A stretch of DNA of 42,549 nt, from positions 1-42,549 of the forward strand of contig NZ_AZDP01000102.1 in the NCBI RefSeq assembly GCF_001435525.1. Reading direction: 5' to 3'. Source of the stretch: Levilactobacillus koreensis JCM 16448 (lineage in GTDB: Bacteria; Bacillota; Bacilli; Lactobacillales; Lactobacillaceae). Of this stretch, positions 7,763-15,836 are shown in pieces (position 1 is the first letter of the stretch; each line of letters begins with the position of its first letter). The notes beneath the pieces are model-generated. The model saw nothing but the letters and a program-made list of their open reading frames with translations. It ran no database searches and was not told the DNA's origin. Position numbers and translations under genes: made by a program.

Positions 7763-8975
7763 AACCTGGATTGTGACATTTGAAACCTACTTGCGCCAGA
7801 TCAAGTCTTGGAGCTTTCTGTTCATGGTACTGGGACCATTTTTGATGATTGCCCTGACTATCGGGATTAGCTATATCAGTGCCAACAGCAGTAGCAGTAG
7901 CCATCAGGTAGCCGTTATCAGCGACTCGGCGGTCCTGCGTAAGAGCTACCTGCAACAACATCCGTCGGGTATCAATACCAAGATCACCACGACAACCAAG
8001 GCCAAAAAAGCCGTGAAGGCCAACCACCTTGCCGGTTACCTCACCCTGGACGCCAGCGGTACGCAACTCCGCGGCGACTACCATGGGAGCACGGCCATGG
8101 ACAGCGGCCTTAAGGCAAAAGTCCAAAACTTTTTGATGCAGTATCAACAGCTCAAGAACTACCAAACGGCCAAACTAACACCCAAGCAACAACAGGCCCT
8201 CGCCCAGACACCGGTTCTGAAGCAACACATTGCAGCTAAAACCGGTACGAGCAATCTCGTTAAGACGCTCTCCTTCTGGGTGTTAATCACCATGATCTAC
8301 ATTATCTTAATCACTTACTCCACCATCGCAGCACAGGAAATCGCGTCTGATAAAGGGACCAAGATTATGGAGATCATTTTCTCAAGTACCACGGCCACCA
8401 GCTACTTCATTGGCAAAATCACAGGAATCCTGTTGGTTATTGTGACGCAAATCGTCATCTACATTTGCGGGGGCTGGCTAGGCTACACCATCGCCATGCA
8501 AAATTCGGGGATCAAGAAACTCGTGCTGGCCAATCAGACCTTGGTCAAGGGCATCTTCCACAATTTATTTAATCTGAACCTGCTCTATGTCCTGTTAGGT
8601 GTAATCATCTACACCATTCTCGCCGCCTACAGTGGTGCGCTGGTTGCGAAGGCCGAAGACGCTTCTAAGGCCGCTCAACCGGTTATCATGCTAAGTATGG
8701 CTGGTTTCTTCATTGCCCTGCCCTTCCAGAACAATTTGGACGCAGTACTTGTGAAGATTCTGTCCTACGTGCCCTTCTTCTCGTCATACTTCATGCCGAT
8801 GCGCATCATCAACGGCACGGCGGGGCTTGGCGAACAGATTAGCTCACTGGTGATTCTGTTAGTCGCGATCGGTCTGTTCGCCCTCTACATTGGCCGGCAG
8901 TACCAGCGACTCATGCTCCAAACCGACAGTGAAAACATTTGGCAACACTTGATTCACAGTCGCCGTCGTTCGTAA
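7755..8975 (+). CDS. ABC-2 type exporter permease, NatB/YhaP-like (406 aa)
   Basis: The N-terminal helix (about residues 18-42) is followed by a large extracytoplasmic region (about 43-165) and then five to six membrane helices, the classical ABC-2 layout. The motif SDKGTKIMEIIFSSTT in the first cytoplasmic loop is diagnostic of the NatB/YhaP branch. ATG at 7755 lies inside the end of the ATPase gene, with AGGTGA as ribosome site, so the two are translationally coupled. The last residues are basic (HSRRRS), consistent with a cytoplasmic tail. The tRNA-Ala promoter begins 20 bases after its stop. Likely exports sodium, a peptide or an antimicrobial; the substrate is unknown. Confidence 0.88.
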   Translation: MSKTWIVTFETYLRQIKSWSFLFMVLGPFLMIALTIGISYISANSSSSSHQVAVISDSAVLRKSYLQQHPSGINTKITTTTKAKKAVKANHLAGYLTLDASGTQLRGDYHGSTAMDSGLKAKVQNFLMQYQQLKNYQTAKLTPKQQQALAQTPVLKQHIAAKTGTSNLVKTLSFWVLITMIYIILITYSTIAAQEIASDKGTKIMEIIFSSTTATSYFIGKITGILLVIVTQIVIYICGGWLGYTIAMQNSGIKKLVLANQTLVKGIFHNLFNLNLLYVLLGVIIYTILAAYSGALVAKAEDASKAAQPVIMLSMAGFFIALPFQNNLDAVLVKILSYVPFFSSYFMPMRIINGTAGLGEQISSLVILLVAIGLFALYIGRQYQRLMLQTDSENIWQHLIHSRRRS

Positions 8976-8982
8976 ACTAACC

Positions 8983-9033
8983 AACTTACCCATTAACATT
9001 TCACGCGAACGTGCTATACTTAATGGGTAAGTT
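8983..9033. repeat. 14-bp perfect inverted repeat enclosing the tRNA promoter
   Basis: AACTTACCCATTAA (8983-8996) and TTAATGGGTAAGTT (9020-9033) are perfect inverses with a 23-base loop. The right arm is followed by TT, so it may terminate the ABC operon. The same bases contain the -35-like (8993-8998) and -10 (9015-9020) boxes of the tRNA gene. Confidence 0.7.
8993..9020 (+). promoter_or_regulatory. Promoter of tRNA-Ala
   Basis: TTAACA (8993-8998), 16 bases, TATACT (9015-9020), ending 15 bases before the mature tRNA 5' end. Confidence 0.55.
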
Positions 9034-9035
9034 TT

Positions 9036-9108
9036 GGGCCCTTAGCTCAGTTGGGAGAGCGCCTGCTTCGCATGCAGGAGGTCGTCGGTTCAAATCCGGT
9101 AGGGTCCA
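9036..9108 (+). tRNA. tRNA-Ala (anticodon CGC)
   Basis: 73 bases fold as a full cloverleaf. The acceptor is GGGCCCT with AGGGTCC, the D arm contains TAGCTCAGTTGGGAGAGC, the anticodon stem is CCTGC with GCAGG around the loop TTCGCAT (anticodon CGC, reading GCG), and the T arm contains GGTTCAAATCC. The discriminator is A. CCA is not encoded. It is a single tRNA gene. Confidence 0.97.
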
Positions 9109-9162
9109 TTGATAACGCATCACAACGGCATTTGCTTCTAAACTAAATTAACCGATAGTAAC

Positions 9163-9214
9163 AGATATAAATAGAGAGTAGGCTGAGAAATTAGCTCACT
9201 CTCTATTTATATCT
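9163..9214. terminator. 17-bp perfect hairpin after the tRNA gene
   Basis: AGATATAAATAGAGAGT (9163-9179) and its exact inverse (9198-9214) enclose 18 bases. It is AT-rich and lacks a clear U-run, so termination is plausible but not certain. The perfect symmetry is also compatible with a remnant of a small mobile element. Confidence 0.5.
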
Positions 9215-9391
9215 ATTGACGCCAACCGATTCTCTACGCCCTTGTTCGACAAATAATCTGACCCCTGAGAAAATCTTGTACCATCATCCCCTGGGTATCC
9301 CAAAAACAAATTTTGTAAATCTATCAGCCAACCGCCAGCTCTGTACTCACTGAACTCGAAGGTTTACTACTCAGATTATATTCCGATCCGG

Positions 9392-9748
9392 TTAAAGGCT
9401 CTCTGTCTCGTTTGTCATCTGCTGTTCACCCCAGCTACAAATATCTTCCATTACAGGGATCAAAGACTCACCTAGTGGAGTTAAACTATATTCAACTTTG
9501 GGCGGAATCTGGGGATACTCTTCGCGATGAACTAGTCCATCGGCTTCAAGTTCTCGCAAGGTATTGGTCAATGTCTTGAACGAGATTGGAACCAATAGCC
9601 GCTTGAGCGCATTGTAGCGTAGTGGCTGGTGACTTAACTGGATGGCATAGAGTGCCTGCATTTTATACTTACCGCCAATCAGCCGCAAGGTGTAAGCAAA
9701 TCCTGTAGACTGTAGACGATTTTCTTTGATGTAATCAATGTCTGCCAT
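9392..9748 (-). CDS. HxlR-family transcriptional regulator (118 aa)
   Basis: A winged-helix regulator: LRLIGGKYKMQALYAI, then LRYNALKRLLVPISFKTLTNTLRELEADGLVHREEY, the recognition helix and wing typical of HxlR/YodB proteins. These usually control oxidoreductases in response to quinones or aldehydes. ATG at 9748 is preceded by AAGGAGAGTGTC; the frame extends upstream without a ribosome site. The N-terminal cysteine used for redox sensing in YodB-like members is absent here (STGFAYTLRLIGG); the only Cys is near the C-terminus (DICSWGEQ). It is divergent from a damaged oxidoreductase gene at 9850 and probably binds the inverted repeat at 9767-9791. Confidence 0.9.
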   Translation of the reverse strand: MADIDYIKENRLQSTGFAYTLRLIGGKYKMQALYAIQLSHQPLRYNALKRLLVPISFKTLTNTLRELEADGLVHREEYPQIPPKVEYSLTPLGESLIPVMEDICSWGEQQMTNETESL

Positions 9749-9766
9749 GACACTCTCCTTTGGGTT

Positions 9767-9791
9767 AGTACCGCACTTTAATTTGCGTACT
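9767..9791. promoter_or_regulatory. Imperfect inverted repeat, candidate HxlR operator
   Basis: AGTACCGCA and TTGCGTACT are near-inverses (AGTAC-GCA / TGC-GTACT) separated by 7 bases. It lies in the 101-base divergent gap between the regulator and the oxidoreductase. HxlR proteins bind as dimers to such sites; the assignment is positional inference. Confidence 0.45.
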
Positions 9792-9849
9792 TGTTTACAC
9801 GTTGATTGTATCATAGACTCAATCTATCAACTCGAAGGAGGAATCATTC

Positions 9850-10408
9850 ATGAAAACTATCATCTACGCTCATCCCTACGAGGGCAGCCTTAACCACGAT
9901 ATTCTGACGCGACTAACCGACTATTTTACTCAAACTAACCAGGCCTACCACGCGATTGATCTCTACCAAGACGACTTCAATCCCCGTTTTTCTAAAGAAG
10001 AACTACAATTATTCAGCCGCGGTGAGACGCCCTATCAGCTGGTAAAACACTATCAACAACTGATCAGTCAATCCAATGAACTGATTTTCATTACGCCGAT
10101 TTGGTGGCATCAAATTCCCGCAGAACTCAAAGACTTTTTTGACAAAGTCATGCTGAAAGATTTTGCTTATAGTGAAACGCCGGCATGGCTTATTGACCTA
10201 CATTCAAAAGGCAACTGTCATTACGACGGCTACGATAACCAAAAGTTACTTAAAAAACGAATCGGGTGATCCGATTCAAGGCAACCTTATCAATCGTGTT
10301 TTTACGGATATCGGGATCGACCCCCAACGCACAACCTGGATTCATTTGGGTGAAGCCAATACGACGTCAGATGCAGTGCGACAGCAGTTTCTGAAAGATT
10401 TACCCTAG
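9850..10408 (+). pseudogene. NAD(P)H oxidoreductase (flavodoxin-like), frameshifted
   Basis: The first 139 codons read as a quinone/NAD(P)H oxidoreductase: MKTIIYAHPYEGSLNHDI and FITPIWWHQIPAELKDFFDKVM are family marks for FMN and substrate binding. After about position 10175 the family sequence continues in the +1 frame (HGLLTYIQKATVITTAT, then GDPIQGNLINRVFTDIGID) to a stop at 10406-10408. The first frame instead runs into an unrelated tail and stops at 10269. A one-base insertion or two-base deletion near 10165-10185 explains this. The ribosome site (AAGGAGG) is intact. It is the natural target of the divergent HxlR gene. A sequencing error cannot be excluded. Confidence 0.8.
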
Positions 10409-10448
10409 CTATATTTACATGGACAGGACTAACTGACTTGCCTTAAAA

Positions 10449-10510
10449 TTTCTAAGTGGTTTTAATAATCGCCAAGTTTTCTAAGATCATTTAACCAGCT
10501 TTTTTCTAAG
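10449..10510. repeat. Three direct TTTCTAAG repeats
   Basis: TTTCTAAG occurs at 10449-10456, 10478-10485 and 10503-10510, with start-to-start distances of 29 and 25 bases. The last ends 27 bases before a TATAAT at 10538-10543. It may be a regulatory array for the downstream acetyltransferase gene. Confidence 0.35.
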
Positions 10511-10537
10511 TATCCCTATATGACTATAGCTTTGGCG

Positions 10538-10543
10538 TATAAT
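10538..10543 (+). promoter_or_regulatory. -10 box upstream of the GNAT pseudogene
   Basis: Perfect TATAAT, 127 bases before the ATG at 10671; no clear -35 box. Confidence 0.4.
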
Positions 10544-10670
10544 GGTTCCTAACATGATTACCTCGTAGTTGCTTAACCGCGAGCATTGGTCACTAAGGGG
10601 GCATTCAGATGGTCAAACGTTGGTCCCGGCGACTCACTCCAAATTTCAACTAATTTTAAAGGAGAACGCC

Positions 10671-11090
10671 ATGATAACCTACAGCTTTACTAAAACCGCA
10701 CCAGTCGCCGATCAAGAAATTTTAGACCTCTATCGCAGCGTCGACTGGTCGGCCTACCTGCAGCATCCCCAGAATACCCTGGACGCGCTTGCCAACTCCA
10801 CCGTCCTCTGGGCGACAGTGGACGACCACCTTGTTGGCTTGATTCGTGGCGTTACGGATGGCCACACCATTTTGTACATCCAGGATCTGCTCGTGGGCCC
10901 GGCCTATCAGAAAAAGCATGTCGGGACGACCCTCATGAAAAAGATGCTCGACCACTATCAGAATGTCGGCCAGACGGTCCTCATCACCGACCCCTAGGAA
11001 CGGACCCGCAAGTTCTACGAGTCCCTCGACTTTCTGCAGATTACGCCTCAAACCTATGGCCGCGCGTTCGTCTTGGAACGGCGCTTTTAA
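10671..11090 (+). pseudogene. GNAT acetyltransferase interrupted by an in-frame TAG
   Basis: ATG at 10671 follows AAAGGAGAACGCC. The reading frame gives a GNAT N-acetyltransferase: VGLIRGVTDG, then the acetyl-CoA-binding strand-loop LLVGPAYQKKHVGTTLMKKML. An amber codon at 10995-10997 follows VLITDP. The same frame resumes at once with ERTRKFYESLDFLQ, the typical end of the family, and stops with TAA at 11088-11090. So one base change (for example CAG or GAG to TAG) splits a 139-residue enzyme. The truncated product lacks the last helix and strand and is probably inactive. Readthrough is possible but no context for it is seen. Confidence 0.85.
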
Positions 11091-11103
11091 ATTCGATTCT
11101 GCT

Positions 11104-11136
11104 AGAGTCCGTCGAAACTTAACGGGCTCTTTTGAT
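11104..11136 (+). terminator. Terminator of the GNAT pseudogene
   Basis: AGAGTCCGT and ACGGGCTCT form a 9-bp stem with one G-T pair, followed by TTTTGATTT. Confidence 0.75.
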
Positions 11137-11300
11137 TTGCAAGCATTTTCTGATAGTTTCCATCAATTATGGCTTAAATTGAAAATAATAATGAAAACGG
11201 GATACTAGTGGCGTACGATTGTAATACTGTTGTTTTTTAGGCTCGCTAGCTATCTGGTGGCTAAACTAACAATGACAGAAATTATAGTGGAGTTGAAATT

Positions 11301-12023
11301 ATGCATTATTCATTATTTATTCGGTGTGTTGCCGAATTTGTTGGGACAGCCATCATGGTCGGTCTAGGTAACGGTTCCGTTGCCAACGTTGAGTTAAAGG
11401 GAACCAAAGGCTATCAAGGGGGCTGGGTCCTCATTGGTTTTGGGTACGGGATTGGGGTCATGATTCCAGCCTTGATGTTCGCCACCATTTCTGGCGCACA
11501 AATCAATCCGGCCATGACGATTGGTGCCGCTGTCGTCGGTAACTTCCCCTGGCAAGAAGTTCTGCCTTACATAATCGCCCAACTGCTAGGTGCTTTTGTC
11601 GGTCAATTAGCCGTCGTTATCGCCTACAAGCCTTACTATGACCGCACGACCGATGCCGAAGCCATTCTGGGAACCTTTTCCACGATTGACGCCGCCGGCA
11701 GTAGTCTCAACGGGTTCGTCAACGAATTTCTCGGGACCTTCTTACTGGTTCTGGGCGCCGTTGCCATGACCGCCGACAAGGTCGATTCCCGGGCCGACTT
11801 TATTGGACTGGGCTTCCTGGTCATGTGCCTAGTGGTCTCCCTTGGTGGTGCCACTGGTCCTGCTCTGAACCCTGCACGGGACATTGCCCCCCGGATTCTC
11901 CACGCCATCTGGCCCTTCGAATACAAGGGGAGCTCGCAATTCGGTTACGCCTGGGTCCCTATCGTGGCGCCAATTGCCGGTGCGATTGCGGCCACCGTTC
12001 TTTGGAAATACGTCTTCAGTTAA
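11301..12023 (+). CDS. glpF: Aquaglyceroporin / glycerol uptake facilitator (240 aa)
   Basis: A major intrinsic protein with six membrane helices and two pore half-helices marked by NPA at 69-71 (AQINPAMT) and 190-192 (ALNPARD). The Asp after NPAR (194) is typical of glycerol-conducting members rather than strict water channels. It lets glycerol and similar small neutral solutes, possibly lactate or water, cross the membrane passively. ATG at 11301 has GTGGAG 7 bases upstream. It is monocistronic, with a strong terminator at 12034-12068. The gene looks intact although genes on both sides are decayed. Lactobacilli often carry several such channels, so the symbol is tentative. Confidence 0.9.
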   Translation: MHYSLFIRCVAEFVGTAIMVGLGNGSVANVELKGTKGYQGGWVLIGFGYGIGVMIPALMFATISGAQINPAMTIGAAVVGNFPWQEVLPYIIAQLLGAFVGQLAVVIAYKPYYDRTTDAEAILGTFSTIDAAGSSLNGFVNEFLGTFLLVLGAVAMTADKVDSRADFIGLGFLVMCLVVSLGGATGPALNPARDIAPRILHAIWPFEYKGSSQFGYAWVPIVAPIAGAIAATVLWKYVFS

Positions 12024-12033
12024 CTTGAATGCA

Positions 12034-12068
12034 CAAAAGCCATGTTCAGCGCGAACATGGCTTTTTTA
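12034..12068 (+). terminator. Terminator of the glycerol facilitator gene
   Basis: AAAAGCCATGTTC and GAACATGGCTTTTTT form a near-perfect stem with loop AGCGC, followed by a T-run. Confidence 0.95.
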
Positions 12069-12080
12069 ATCTATTTTTTT

Positions 12081-12410
12081 CTAAATCTCAATCGCCACCA
12101 CGCCCCACCGCTGCTCTTGCTCTGGGGTGTAAATGGTATACGTGTCAGCGACCATCTGGGCAACATCAGCCGTTGGTGCACTACCCACACTGATTGGCGA
12201 ATACTGACTATACAACTCGGCAAAGGTCGCAAACTGACGTAGGCTCTTTACGCGTTTGTCCAGCCGCAATGTCTCGTCCACCACGTTACGAAAGGTAATC
12301 ACATCGCCCACCTGTAGGCTTCGTCGTTTGTCGTCATTTAACCGAATCTCGATGGTCTTACTGCCCGCGCGAATCAGGTCAAATTGATCCGAATTCAATC
12401 CCATTTCCAA
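12081..12410 (-). CDS. ASCH-domain protein (109 aa)
   Basis: The N-terminal motif GSKTIEIRLNDDKRRSLQVGDVITF is the ASCH signature (G-x-K-x-x-E-x-R, then V-G-D), a PUA-like fold thought to bind RNA or modified nucleotides. The start is either TTG at 12410, with GAGGG 7 bases upstream, or ATG at 12404, which is too far for that site; TTG is preferred. Its first codons lie just after the broken end of a P-loop kinase fragment, and its ribosome site is inside that fragment. It seems intact. The function in lactobacilli is unknown. Confidence 0.8.
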   Translation of the reverse strand: MEMGLNSDQFDLIRAGSKTIEIRLNDDKRRSLQVGDVITFRNVVDETLRLDKRVKSLRQFATFAELYSQYSPISVGSAPTADVAQMVADTYTIYTPEQEQRWGVVAIEI

Positions 12411-12411
12411 G

Positions 12412-12513
12412 CTAATCCCTCATTTCTGCCAAAGCCTGCACCAGGGCCGCAACCAAAGTAGCCTTGCCGCCGCCAGTCACCCCACTCACAACCATAATTT
12501 TATTTGTCTTCAT
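12412..12513 (-). pseudogene. N-terminal remnant of a P-loop kinase (33 aa)
   Basis: ATG at 12513 has a proper ribosome site (ATAGGAG) and encodes a beta-strand plus Walker A (VVSGVTGGGKATL, with Ala in place of the usual Thr/Ser after the Lys), then a helix ending AEMRD and TAG. The frame beyond the stop reads LGNG, as in the family, and is then lost. It resembles the start of uridine-kinase-like or AAA ATPases of lactobacilli. The remainder of the gene is absent and the ASCH gene begins at the breakpoint. It is a deletion remnant; whether it is translated is unknown. Confidence 0.7.
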
Positions 12514-12523
12514 CTGCTCACTC

Positions 12524-12631
12524 CTATCCTGCCGAAATCGTATAGTGCTTCAAACCGCGTCGCCACACAAATTGGTACGCCAGCCACAAGAATACTGGTC
12601 CCGCCACCAACACATAGACTACTTTTCTGAA
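12524..12631 (-). pseudogene. C-terminal remnant of an ABC permease (about 35 aa)
   Basis: The frame reads VYVLVAGPVFLWLAYQFVWRR, then GLKHYTISAG and a stop at 12524-12526. It looks like the last membrane helix and the typical basic C-terminus of a lactobacillar ABC-2 permease. No start codon is available, and an in-frame stop lies just upstream. With the kinase remnant 11 bases downstream this marks the decayed end of a lost operon. Confidence 0.55.
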
Positions 12632-13121
12632 TTAAATTCTATTCTACATTAAAGATGGTCAATATTCTAATCAGATTTTAATTAATAAACGCGTTACTTT
12701 GCTAATCAAAGTGCCCATTTTTAGCCAGTTAATTTGCTAACCTTTCACAGTTAATTTCCTACCTTAATCATCTGTGATGTTCGTCATCTTTTTTCATTTC
12801 TTTTTGCCGCTAAACCCGCTATAATCAATGGAGTTGCAACAAGTCATGTCGCATTTCAAAACCACGAAAATTGACGACTAATTTTCGGATTTTACGATGG
12901 AAATATGACTGCGTCTTGAGTTGTAAAATGTCCGTTATGTTAATCGTCGACCAATACCGGCTGCAATTCAATGCGGCATGCCAGTATGGACGAAAAGCAA
13001 CGGAACCTTCGATAGAAAAACCATGCGCGCTGGTCACTATATGTAAAATTACGAGCCCAACATTAACCAGCTCCGGCAACCCAATTTACAACTAAATTTA
13101 TTACCCAGAGGAGGTAGCCTG
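12632..13121. other. Gene-free stretch; long leader of the pot operon
   Basis: About 490 bases without a supported gene. The first 180 are AT-rich. A TATAAT at 12820-12825 (with a poor -35) would start a leader of about 290 bases ahead of potA. Open frames here (for example 12871-13095) have no ribosome site. The leader has few long stems by eye, but its length suggests room for post-transcriptional control. Confidence 0.4.
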
Positions 13122-14234
13122 ATGACTCAACCTATCATTGCGCTTCACCACGTCACCAAGCGTTACGGCGACGCGACCATTTTAAAGAATATTGACCTCA
13201 CGCTAGAGTCCGGCAAATTTTACACGCTGCTCGGACCGTCAGGCTGCGGTAAAACGACCATCCTACGAACCATCGCTGGCTTTACCGACGCGACTACGGG
13301 CGATGTCCTGTTCGCCGGTAAACGAATCAACGACGTTCCTGCCAACAAACGCAACGTCAACACCGTCTTCCAAGACTACGCGCTGTTCCCTCACCTGACC
13401 GTGGCGGAGAACGTTGCCTTCGGTCTGACACTTAAAAAGACCCCAAAGAAAGAAATCGCCACCCGCGTTGCCAACGCTCTCAAACTGGTTCAGCTCGCCG
13501 ACTACGGCGACCGTGAGATCAGCGCGCTGTCTGGGGGCCAACAACAACGTATCGCCATTGCCCGCGCCATCGTCATGCAGCCGAAAGTCTTGCTGCTCGA
13601 CGAACCGTTGTCCGCCCTGGACGCCAAGTTGCGCCGCGAAATGCAATATGAACTCCGCGACCTGCAGCAGCGGTTGGGCATCACCTTCCTGTTCGTCACC
13701 CACGACCAGGAAGAAGCCTTGGCCATGAGCGATGAAATCTTCGTTATGAACCAGGGAGAAGTCCTCCAGAGTGGCACGCCCGTCGATATTTACGATGAGC
13801 CCATCAACCATTTTGTTGCGGACTTCATTGGGGAAAGCAACATTTTGCCCGGTAAAATGCTCGACGACTTCCAAGTGGCCTTCGGTGGCCTTCGGTTTGA
13901 ATGTGCCGACGCCGGAATTCCTGCGAACGAAGCCGTCGAAATCGTGATTCGGCCCGAAGACCTCACATTGACCGAACCCGCTAACGCCAAGCTCATCGTG
14001 ACCATCGACACCCAACTATTTCGCGGGGACTACTACGAAATCGCGGCGACCGATGACCTTGGCAACGACTGGCTGATTCATTCCGTCAACCCGGCCGAAG
14101 ACGGTCAGAGCGTCGGCATTACCTTCCGGCCACAAGACCTCCACGTCATGCGCTTCGGCGAAAAGGAAGCCGAATTCGACGCCCGCCTGGAAACCTACGA
14201 GGGGGAGGAGGATGAGAGCAGTGACGAAACGTAG
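13122..14234 (+). CDS. potA: Spermidine/putrescine ABC transporter ATPase PotA (370 aa)
   Basis: The ATPase of the polyamine importer. Walker A is GPSGCGKTT (38-46), the signature LSGGQQQR starts at 136, Walker B is [12 protein letters not shown], and the C-terminal TOBE-like region carries VIRPEDL and FRPQDL. The length matches PotA. ATG at 13122 follows AGAGGAGGTAGCCTG. It is the first gene of potABCD; the last codons overlap potB. The acidic tail ([11 protein letters not shown]) is an addition at the overlap. Polyamine uptake affects growth and stress tolerance. The substrate is inferred from the operon as a whole, especially PotD. Confidence 0.95.
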   Translation: MTQPIIALHHVTKRYGDATILKNIDLTLESGKFYTLLGPSGCGKTTILRTIAGFTDATTGDVLFAGKRINDVPANKRNVNTVFQDYALFPHLTVAENVAFGLTLKKTPKKEIATRVANALKLVQLADYGDREISALSGGQQQRIAIARAIVMQPKVLLLDEPLSALDAKLRREMQYELRDLQQRLGITFLFVTHDQEEALAMSDEIFVMNQGEVLQSGTPVDIYDEPINHFVADFIGESNILPGKMLDDFQVAFGGLRFECADAGIPANEAVEIVIRPEDLTLTEPANAKLIVTIDTQLFRGDYYEIAATDDLGNDWLIHSVNPAEDGQSVGITFRPQDLHVMRFGEKEAEFDARLETYEGEEDESSDET

Positions 14235-15036
14235 AACTTGGCTGTACTTCATCCCCTACGGCCTGTGGCTAGCGTTATTTGTCATCGCCCCGGTCGCACT
14301 GATCATTTACCAATCGTTCTTTGACCTCGGCCACCACTTCACACTAGGAAACTACAGCACTTATTTTCAATCCGCAACTTATCTTAAAATGACGCTGAAC
14401 TCCGTGTGGTATGCCTTTCTGATTACCCTCTTCACCGGACTCATCAGCTACCCCACGGCGTACTTCTTGCACCAGCTCAAACACCGTCAATTTTGGCTAC
14501 TGCTGGTCATCCTGCCTACGTGGATCAACATTTTGCTCAAGGCCTACGCCTTCATCGGTATTTTTAGTCAGGCCGGTCTGGCGAACCAATTTTTGACCTT
14601 CATCGGCATTGGCCCGCAGCAGATTCTGTTCACCAACGCCAGCTTCATCTTCGTCGCGACTTACATTCAGATTCCATTTATGATTTTGCCAATTTATAAC
14701 TCGATCGACGATTTGAACCCGGCCTTCGTCAATGCCAGTCGTGACCTTGGTGCCAGCAATTGGCAAACATTCCGCCGCGTCATTTTTCCGTTGACGCTTC
14801 CCGGGGTCAAGGCCGGCGTGCAAGCCGTCTTCATCCCCTCGCTCTCCCTCTTCATGTTGACTCGTCTGATTGGCGGCAACAAGGTCATCACGCTGGGAAC
14901 CGCAATCGAGGAACATTTCTTAACCACCATGAACTGGGGCATGGGCTCCACGATTGGCGTCATCCTAATCGTCGCGATGATCATCGTCATGACCTTGACC
15001 GGCGATAAAAAGCCGAAGGGAGGCGCTCCACGATGA
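14221..15036 (+). CDS. potB: Spermidine/putrescine ABC transporter permease PotB (271 aa)
   Basis: Six membrane helices of a type I importer permease. The EAA-like loop [20 protein letters not shown] couples to PotA. Two starts are possible: ATG at 14212, directly touching GGAGGAGG, and GTG at 14221, 9 bases after it. GTG is preferred by spacing and gives [14 protein letters not shown]; annotation pipelines may choose ATG. Either way it overlaps the end of potA. The stop overlaps potC by 4 bases (ATGA). The last segment ([11 protein letters not shown]) is basic and cytoplasmic. Confidence 0.93.
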   Translation: MTKRRTWLYFIPYGLWLALFVIAPVALIIYQSFFDLGHHFTLGNYSTYFQSATYLKMTLNSVWYAFLITLFTGLISYPTAYFLHQLKHRQFWLLLVILPTWINILLKAYAFIGIFSQAGLANQFLTFIGIGPQQILFTNASFIFVATYIQIPFMILPIYNSIDDLNPAFVNASRDLGASNWQTFRRVIFPLTLPGVKAGVQAVFIPSLSLFMLTRLIGGNKVITLGTAIEEHFLTTMNWGMGSTIGVILIVAMIIVMTLTGDKKPKGGAPR

Positions 15037-15836
15037 GTAAAAAATTAGCGAATGGCTACCTGATTTTAGTTTTTGCCGTGTTGTACGCCCCCATCGTCTT
15101 TCTGATCGTCTACTCCTTCAGCCAGGGTGAAACGATGACCAACTACCACGGCTTCACGTGGCGGCACTACCAAACGTTGTTCAGTGACGCGCGGATGTTG
15201 GCCATCGTTGCCAACACGCTGTTAGTTGCCTTACTGTCATCGTTGATCGCAACTTTAATTGGCACGTTGGGGGCACTAGGCATCAACCGGACGACCAAAC
15301 GGGTGACGCGCGAATCCCTCCTGACGCTCAACAACGTCCTGATGGTCTCCCCCGACGTCATCATCGGGGCCAGCTTCCTGATTTTCTTCACGATGCTAAA
15401 GATTCCACTGGGCTTCGGGTCGGTTCTGATGAGCCACATTGCCTTTGAGATTCCCATTGTGGTCCTGATGGTGCTCCCCCGACTGCGAGAAATGTCCTCT
15501 TCCATGCTGGACGCCGCGGAAGACCTGGGCGCAACGACCCGCCAGCTTTTGACGCAGGTCATCGTCCCCTTCATTTCCCCCGGCATCTTCGCCGGCTTCT
15601 TCATGGCGCTGACGTACTCGTTAGATGACTTCGCGGTCACCTTCTTCGTCACGGGAAACGGCTTCTCGACGCTGTCCGTAGAAATTTACTCCCGGGCTCG
15701 CCAAGGCATCAACCTGGAGATCAACGCACTGTCCGGCGTCATGTTCCTCTTCTCACTGTTACTGGTCGGTGGCTACTATTGGATTCAACAGGCCAGCCAG
15801 AAACGTAAGCACCGCAAGCGGGAGGTGGCCTCATGA
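15033..15836 (+). CDS. potC: Spermidine/putrescine ABC transporter permease PotC (267 aa)
   Basis: The second permease subunit. The N-terminus [20 protein letters not shown] starts the first helix; six helices follow, with the EAA loop DAAEDLGATTRQLLTQVIVP. Its start lies in an ATGA overlap with potB and GGGAGG just upstream serves as ribosome site. The stop again forms ATGA with potD. The C-terminus is strongly basic (QKRKHRKREVAS). Gene order A-B-C-D is the classic order for this importer. Confidence 0.95.
   Translation: MSKKLANGYLILVFAVLYAPIVFLIVYSFSQGETMTNYHGFTWRHYQTLFSDARMLAIVANTLLVALLSSLIATLIGTLGALGINRTTKRVTRESLLTLNNVLMVSPDVIIGASFLIFFTMLKIPLGFGSVLMSHIAFEIPIVVLMVLPRLREMSSSMLDAAEDLGATTRQLLTQVIVPFISPGIFAGFFMALTYSLDDFAVTFFVTGNGFSTLSVEIYSRARQGINLEINALSGVMFLFSLLLVGGYYWIQQASQKRKHRKREVAS

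Noticed and set aside
12871-13095. Open frame of 74 codons before potA
   Set aside because: No ribosome site and atypical composition; better explained as leader sequence.
13263-14015. Long minus-strand frame of 250 codons inside potA
   Set aside because: Antisense shadow of a clear ABC ATPase gene; no ribosome site or recognisable motif.
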